Shown here piece by piece: positions 6,830-9,513 of a stretch of DNA of 9,513 nt. Origin of the DNA: Comamonadaceae bacterium (GTDB lineage: Bacteria; Pseudomonadota; Gammaproteobacteria; Burkholderiales; Burkholderiaceae); contig CANNNB010000079.1 of NCBI GenBank assembly GCA_947505995.1, positions 1 to 9,513 on the forward strand. Direction: 5' to 3'. Both the position numbers and the translations under genes were made by a program. Below the pieces are notes generated by a model. That model saw only the letters and a list, made by a program, of their open reading frames with translations, was not told where the DNA came from and ran no database searches. The first letter of the stretch is position 1; the number at the start of each line of letters is the position of its first letter.

Positions 6830-7486
6830 TCAAGCTTGATTTCGCGCCACAATTTCGGAAAAGCCTTTGCGGGCGCGCTCTGCTGCGCCGGGATTGCGCA
6901 AAAATCGGGCTTCGTAATGCAGCGCCAAGATCAGGCCATGAATTTCAAATGCCATCTGCAAGGGATCTGCTTTGGCGGTCAAATGTTTTTCATCTTGTGC
7001 TTGTGCCACCGAGCGCTGCAAGGCGTTTTGCCAAGTGTTCACCGACGAAGCTAGGGCATCTCGCACAGAGCCAGGCCGGTCATCAAACTCCACAGCACCA
7101 CTGATGTAGATGCACCCCGAATCAATTTCAGTGGTGGTGCGTTGCATCCAGTTGTCAAACAATGACTGCAAGCGGGGCAGACCCCGTGCACAGCTGAGTG
7201 CAGGGTAAAAAACTTCGCTTTCAAATTGATCGTGGTATTCACGAATGACTGAAATTTGCAATTCTTCTCTAGAACCGAAGTGCGCAAACACGCCTGATTT
7301 GCTCATGCTCGTGACTTCAGCCAAAGCGCCAATGGAAAGGCCTTCCAAACCAATTTGGGAGGCCAAGCCCAAGGCTGCATTCACGATGGCGGCTTTGGTT
7401 TGACGACCTTTCATTAGGGTGCGCCCACTGCCATCATCGGCCGCTTGCGAAGCTTGGGATAAAGAGGTGATGTGTCTGACGGTCAT
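6830..7486 (-). CDS. TetR/AcrR-family transcriptional regulator
   Basis: A 218-residue regulator. The N-terminal DNA-binding domain spans about 31-80, with helix-turn-helix SIGALAEVTSMSKSGVFAHF (51-70), a textbook TetR pattern. The rest is a helical ligand-binding and dimerisation domain containing GCIYISGAVEFDDRPGSVRD, a segment common in TetR regulators placed beside acyl-CoA dehydrogenases. It probably represses the operon it heads and responds to an acyl-CoA or fatty acid (inference from context). The start is uncertain: ATG at 7486 gives 24 extra N-terminal residues, while ATG at 7414 (M25, MKGRQTKAAIV) gives 194 residues, a more usual TetR length; neither has a Shine-Dalgarno. The upstream near-palindrome lies 15 bp before the longer start and 87 bp before the shorter. 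The stop codon is 61 bp before the dehydrogenase start. Confidence 0.93.
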   Translation of the reverse strand: MTVRHITSLSQASQAADDGSGRTLMKGRQTKAAIVNAALGLASQIGLEGLSIGALAEVTSMSKSGVFAHFGSREELQISVIREYHDQFESEVFYPALSCARGLPRLQSLFDNWMQRTTTEIDSGCIYISGAVEFDDRPGSVRDALASSVNTWQNALQRSVAQAQDEKHLTAKADPLQMAFEIHGLILALHYEARFLRNPGAAERARKGFSEIVARNQA

Positions 7487-7501
7487 GAAGTTGAGGCTTT
7501 T

Positions 7502-7525
7502 AAAATAGAACGCCCGTGCTATTTT
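7502..7525. promoter_or_regulatory. 24-bp near-palindrome, candidate TetR operator
   Basis: The left half runs from AAAATAG (7502-7508) through ACG (7510-7512); the right half has CGT (7515-7517 by pairing) and CTATTTT (7519-7525). Ten of the twelve base pairs around the centre (7513/7514) are complementary; the exceptions are the central C/C and A7509/G7518. Size, symmetry and place, 15 bp upstream of the TetR ATG and overlapping a candidate promoter, suit a TetR dimer site. With only two central bases it would make a poor RNA hairpin, so I prefer an operator over a terminator. No second copy was seen before the other operon genes. Confidence 0.62.
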
Positions 7526-7532
7526 GCATCAA
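7504..7532 (-). promoter_or_regulatory. Weak candidate sigma70 promoter for tetR and the acyl-CoA operon
   Basis: On the minus strand, TTGATG (7532-7527) and TCTATT (7509-7504) are separated by 17 bp, each matching four of six consensus bases. The candidate operator covers the spacer and the -10 box, so a bound repressor would block polymerase. Transcription would start near 7497, giving a leader of only about 11 nt to the ATG at 7486, or about 83 nt to the ATG at 7414. Weak hexamers; the case rests mostly on placement. Confidence 0.35.
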
Positions 7533-7548
7533 AATGAATGATCCGGCG

Positions 7549-7584
7549 AAAAGAAAAAGCGAATCAGGGTTATTCCTGATTCGC
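7549..7584 (-). terminator. Rho-independent terminator after the FAH-family gene
   Basis: GCGAATCAGG (7559-7568) and CCTGATTCGC (7575-7584) form a perfect 10-bp stem with a 6-nt loop. Read on the minus strand, the stem is followed at once by TTTTTCTTTT (7558-7549). It lies 45 bp past the stop of the FAH-family gene and ends the SDR/FAH transcript. The other side of the hairpin has no T-run, so it works in one direction. It insulates the acyl-CoA operon from the sugar-acid operon. Confidence 0.9.
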
Positions 7585-7590
7585 CTGTTA

Positions 7591-7610
7591 TGCCGTCATT
7601 TCAAACGGCA
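7591..7610 (-). other. Small hairpin just upstream of the terminator
   Basis: TGCCGT (7591-7596) and ACGGCA (7605-7610) form a 6-bp stem with an 8-nt loop, between the FAH stop codon and the main terminator. It has no T-run. It may stabilise the 3' end or be incidental. Confidence 0.4.
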
Positions 7611-7629
7611 GAGGTGAAAACGCTGACTT

Positions 7630-8499
7630 TTAAGCTTTGCGTTTGAAGGCCACGACCTTTTGCATTTGTTCGCCGAGGCCTTGGATGCCAACATGCATCA
7701 CGTCGCCCTTTTTCAAGAACACGGGCGCAGGTTTACCGTCCTTCTTGATGCCCATGCCCACGCCGGGCGGCGTTCCGGTGGTAATTACGTCACCGGGCTC
7801 GAGGGTCATGAACTGACTGACGTAGCTGACCAATTTGGTGACACCAAAAATCATGGTTTTGGTGGAGCCATCTTGCATGCGCTGGCCATTCAAGTCCATG
7901 TACATTTTCAGATTTTGGGGGTTGGGCACTTCGTCTTTGGTGACCATCCAAGGACCAATGGGGCCAAAGGTGTCGCAACCCTTGCCCTTGTCCCAAGTTC
8001 CACCCATTTCGAGTTGGTAGGCGCGCTCGCTCACGTCATTGACGGTGCAATAACCTGCCACATAGTCGAGAGCTTCTTTTTGTGACACATAGCTTGCGCG
8101 CTTGCCAATCACAATGCCCAATTCAACTTCCCAATCGGATTTCAAAGAACCTTTGGGCAACATGACGTCATCGTCTGGGCCTTGAATGCAAGAAGTGGCC
8201 TTGATGAAAACAATGGGCTCTTTAGGGATGGGCATGTTAGATTCAGCCGCGTGATCGGCATAGTTCAAGCCAATGGCAATGAACTTTGGCACGTGGGACA
8301 CCGGGCAACCCATGCGGGGCTTGCCGCGCACCAAAGGCAACTTGTCAGTTTTAAGTTTGGCCAACTTGGCCAAGACCTTGTCAGACAATTGGTCTGGGCC
8401 GATGTCAGAGACCACGCCGCTTAAGTCACGCAGCTTGCCTGCAGCATCAATGAGGCCTGGTTTTTCTTTGCCGGGTTGGCCATAACGCACGAGTTTCAT
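7630..8499 (-). CDS. Fumarylacetoacetate hydrolase-family enzyme, probable 2,4-diketo-3-deoxy-sugar-acid hydrolase
   Basis: A 289-residue FAH-family protein. The core contains FIAIGLNYADHAAE (73-86), the metal-site pair E124 and E126 in DWEVELG (122-128), D155 in TVNDVSER (152-159), and the late glycine-rich TTGTPPGVGMG (240-250), ending in a GLGEQ segment. These are the Mg/Mn-binding carboxylates and fold marks of the family, which cleaves C-C bonds of diketo acids or acts on 2-keto-enoic acids. Proteins this close to the GIQGLGEQ-ended subgroup are often auto-named ureidoglycolate lyase. The SDR neighbours and absence of purine genes here favour 2,4-didehydro-3-deoxy-L-fuconate or -L-rhamnonate hydrolase, giving pyruvate plus lactate (inference). 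The ATG at 8499 has a good Shine-Dalgarno, and a strong terminator follows. It starts 69 bp after the upstream SDR. Confidence 0.9.
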   Translation of the reverse strand: MKLVRYGQPGKEKPGLIDAAGKLRDLSGVVSDIGPDQLSDKVLAKLAKLKTDKLPLVRGKPRMGCPVSHVPKFIAIGLNYADHAAESNMPIPKEPIVFIKATSCIQGPDDDVMLPKGSLKSDWEVELGIVIGKRASYVSQKEALDYVAGYCTVNDVSERAYQLEMGGTWDKGKGCDTFGPIGPWMVTKDEVPNPQNLKMYMDLNGQRMQDGSTKTMIFGVTKLVSYVSQFMTLEPGDVITTGTPPGVGMGIKKDGKPAPVFLKKGDVMHVGIQGLGEQMQKVVAFKRKA

Positions 8500-8504
8500 G
8501 GGAA

Positions 8505-8511
8505 CTTCCTT
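8505..8511 (-). promoter_or_regulatory. Ribosome binding site of the FAH-family gene
   Basis: AAGGAAG on the minus strand ends 5 nt before the ATG at 8499. It is the clearest Shine-Dalgarno in the window and fixes the start of the gene. Confidence 0.75.
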
Positions 8512-8568
8512 GGATAAAAAATGAGGTAAAGCTTGAACTGAGATGGCGAGATTGTGATCGAAAACAAC

Positions 8569-9318
8569 TCAATAGGTTGAACGGCCACCCGACAAATCAA
8601 ACACAGCCCCAGTTGAGAATGAGCAATCTTCTGTCAAAAGCCAAGTGACCATGGCCGCCACTTCTTCTGTCGTACCAAAACGGCCCATGGGAATTTTAGA
8701 CAACATGAACTGAATGTGCTCAGGCGTCATTTGATCGAAGATGGCGGTTTTCACGGCAGCCGGCGTGACGCAATTGACACGCACATTGCTGCTGGCCAAC
8801 TCTTTGCCCAGCGACTTGGTGATGGCCATGACCGCCGCCTTGCTGGCACTGTAAGCGCTGGCATTGGGGTTGCCATCTTTACCGGCCACGGAGGCAATGT
8901 TGACAATGCGCCCAGCAGGCCTTTCCTTTAAATGTGGCGTCCATTCGCGGCAGCAATAAAACACACCATTGATGTTCACATCCATGACTTGTTGCCATGC
9001 ATCGATGGGGTAGTTTGCCACCGGCGTAACAGGTCCAGTAATACCTGCGGAGTTGACCACCGCATCGACAGGTCCGATTTTCAAAGTCGCCTGTGTGGCA
9101 GCTGCCACTGAAGCATGTTGCGACACATCGACTTGCACGCTGTGCACGAAGCCAGGGTGCTTCAGATTGGCAACGGCTTTGGCCATGCCGGCCTCGTCGC
9201 GATCCCATAAGGTGACGCTGCCGCCCGAGGCCAACACACGTTCTGCAATGGCATAGCCCAAGCCTGTTGCACCACCGGTGATAACCGCATGGCGGCCTTT
9301 CATGTCATATTGATTCAT
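8569..9318 (-). CDS. Short-chain dehydrogenase/reductase, probable NAD-dependent 2-keto-3-deoxy-sugar-acid dehydrogenase
   Basis: A 249-residue classical SDR. The nucleotide motif TGGATGLG is at 14-21, D39 (in LWDRD) sits at the end of the second strand where an acid favours NAD over NADP, NSAG is at 89-92, and the active site is S143, Y156 and K160 (YSASK). Length is standard. The C-terminus, FDLSGGRSTY, resembles SDRs in deoxysugar catabolic clusters. Next to an FAH-family hydrolase, the likely job is oxidation of the 4-hydroxyl of a 2-keto-3-deoxy-L-fuconate- or rhamnonate-like acid, making the hydrolase substrate (inference). FabG-like ketoreductase or another sugar-alcohol dehydrogenase are alternatives. 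ATG at 9318; no clear Shine-Dalgarno. It lies 68 bp after the partial upstream SDR and 69 bp before the hydrolase, all on one strand without a terminator between. Confidence 0.93.
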   Translation of the reverse strand: MNQYDMKGRHAVITGGATGLGYAIAERVLASGGSVTLWDRDEAGMAKAVANLKHPGFVHSVQVDVSQHASVAAATQATLKIGPVDAVVNSAGITGPVTPVANYPIDAWQQVMDVNINGVFYCCREWTPHLKERPAGRIVNIASVAGKDGNPNASAYSASKAAVMAITKSLGKELASSNVRVNCVTPAAVKTAIFDQMTPEHIQFMLSKIPMGRFGTTEEVAAMVTWLLTEDCSFSTGAVFDLSGGRSTY

Positions 9319-9386
9319 AAGTTTTTAGAGTAAGTTGCAAGATGTAAAAAGTGAGTTTTGAGTTTCAAAATTATTTTTCTAAATGA

Positions 9387-9513
9387 TCAAATGGTCATGC
9401 CACCATCCACCATGTAGGCGTTGCCTGTTGCAAAAATGGCTTCGTCTGAGGCCAAGAAAACAATGATGGGCGCAATTTCATGGGCTTGCGCCAAGCGCCC
9501 CATAGGTTGGCGG
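9387..9513 (-). CDS. Short-chain dehydrogenase/reductase, C-terminal 42 codons (5' end outside window)
   Basis: The open frame enters from the right edge and ends at TGA (9389-9387). The visible C-terminus includes RQPMGRLAQAHEIA, then FLASDEAIFATGNAYMVDGG and MTI before the stop. The MGR...EIA...FLASDEA...TG...VDGG pattern is the conserved end of classical SDR enzymes; the catalytic part is outside. It is not a copy of the following SDR, which ends differently. In deoxysugar clusters an SDR here would be the sugar dehydrogenase of the first step or another keto-acid dehydrogenase, which this fragment cannot settle. No sign of breakage other than the window edge. Confidence 0.88.
   Translation of the reverse strand, partial: RQPMGRLAQAHEIAPIIVFLASDEAIFATGNAYMVDGGMTI

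Noticed and set aside
7502..7525. Reading the tetR-upstream near-palindrome as a terminator for either strand
   Set aside because: The central spacer is too short for a stable RNA loop, the outer stem is almost all A-T, and the true terminator with a T-run is only about 25 bp away. A DNA operator fits better.
1..9513. Mobile element, prophage, CRISPR array, toxin-antitoxin pair or defence island
   Set aside because: No transposase, integrase, terminal inverted repeats, direct-repeat arrays, tRNA or composition break was seen. The Fic protein alone is not enough to call a defence or toxin-antitoxin locus.

Overview
The window is an ordinary-looking stretch of bacterial chromosome. Nine genes are supported, two of them cut by the window edges, and all lie on the minus strand, so the gene order below runs from high to low coordinates. 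Base composition is moderate (roughly half G+C by eye). The protein families, and the acyl-CoA dehydrogenase / DUF2147 / crotonase / thioesterase order, suggest a betaproteobacterium of the Burkholderiales, most likely Comamonadaceae (for example a Limnohabitans- or Rhodoferax-like freshwater bacterium). This placement is inferred from protein and context resemblance, not from a marker gene.

Region A (about 9513-7549) is the downstream end of a catabolic operon. It holds the C-terminus of one short-chain dehydrogenase (SDR), a complete second SDR, and a fumarylacetoacetate hydrolase (FAH)-family enzyme, closed by a clear rho-independent terminator. SDR plus FAH-family hydrolase fits the last steps of the non-phosphorylative deoxysugar route (L-fucose or L-rhamnose type): a 2-keto-3-deoxy acid is oxidised to a 2,4-diketo acid, which is hydrolysed to pyruvate and a second acid such as lactate.

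Region B (about 7532-3117) is a probable fatty-acid or acyl-CoA degradation operon. It starts with a TetR-family regulator whose start is preceded by a 24-bp near-palindrome overlapping a weak candidate promoter, a good candidate for the autoregulatory operator. The regulator is followed by a ~600-residue acyl-CoA dehydrogenase, an exported DUF2147 protein, a crotonase with an enoyl-CoA isomerase-type rather than hydratase-type active site, and a PaaI/YigI-type hotdog thioesterase. Gaps are 25-61 bp and no terminator is visible between them.

Region C (about 3009-1) holds an Atm1-type full ABC half-transporter (permease plus ATPase in one chain) and, after a 158-bp AT-rich gap with two small dyads, a class II (self-inhibited) Fic-domain protein that runs off the left edge.

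No rRNA, tRNA, insertion sequence, CRISPR array, prophage gene or long repeat was seen, and no intergenic gap exceeds 160 bp. I found no clear new system. The observations most worth following are the exported DUF2147 protein in a cytoplasmic beta-oxidation operon, the TetR palindrome, the isomerase-like crotonase, and the Fic protein.
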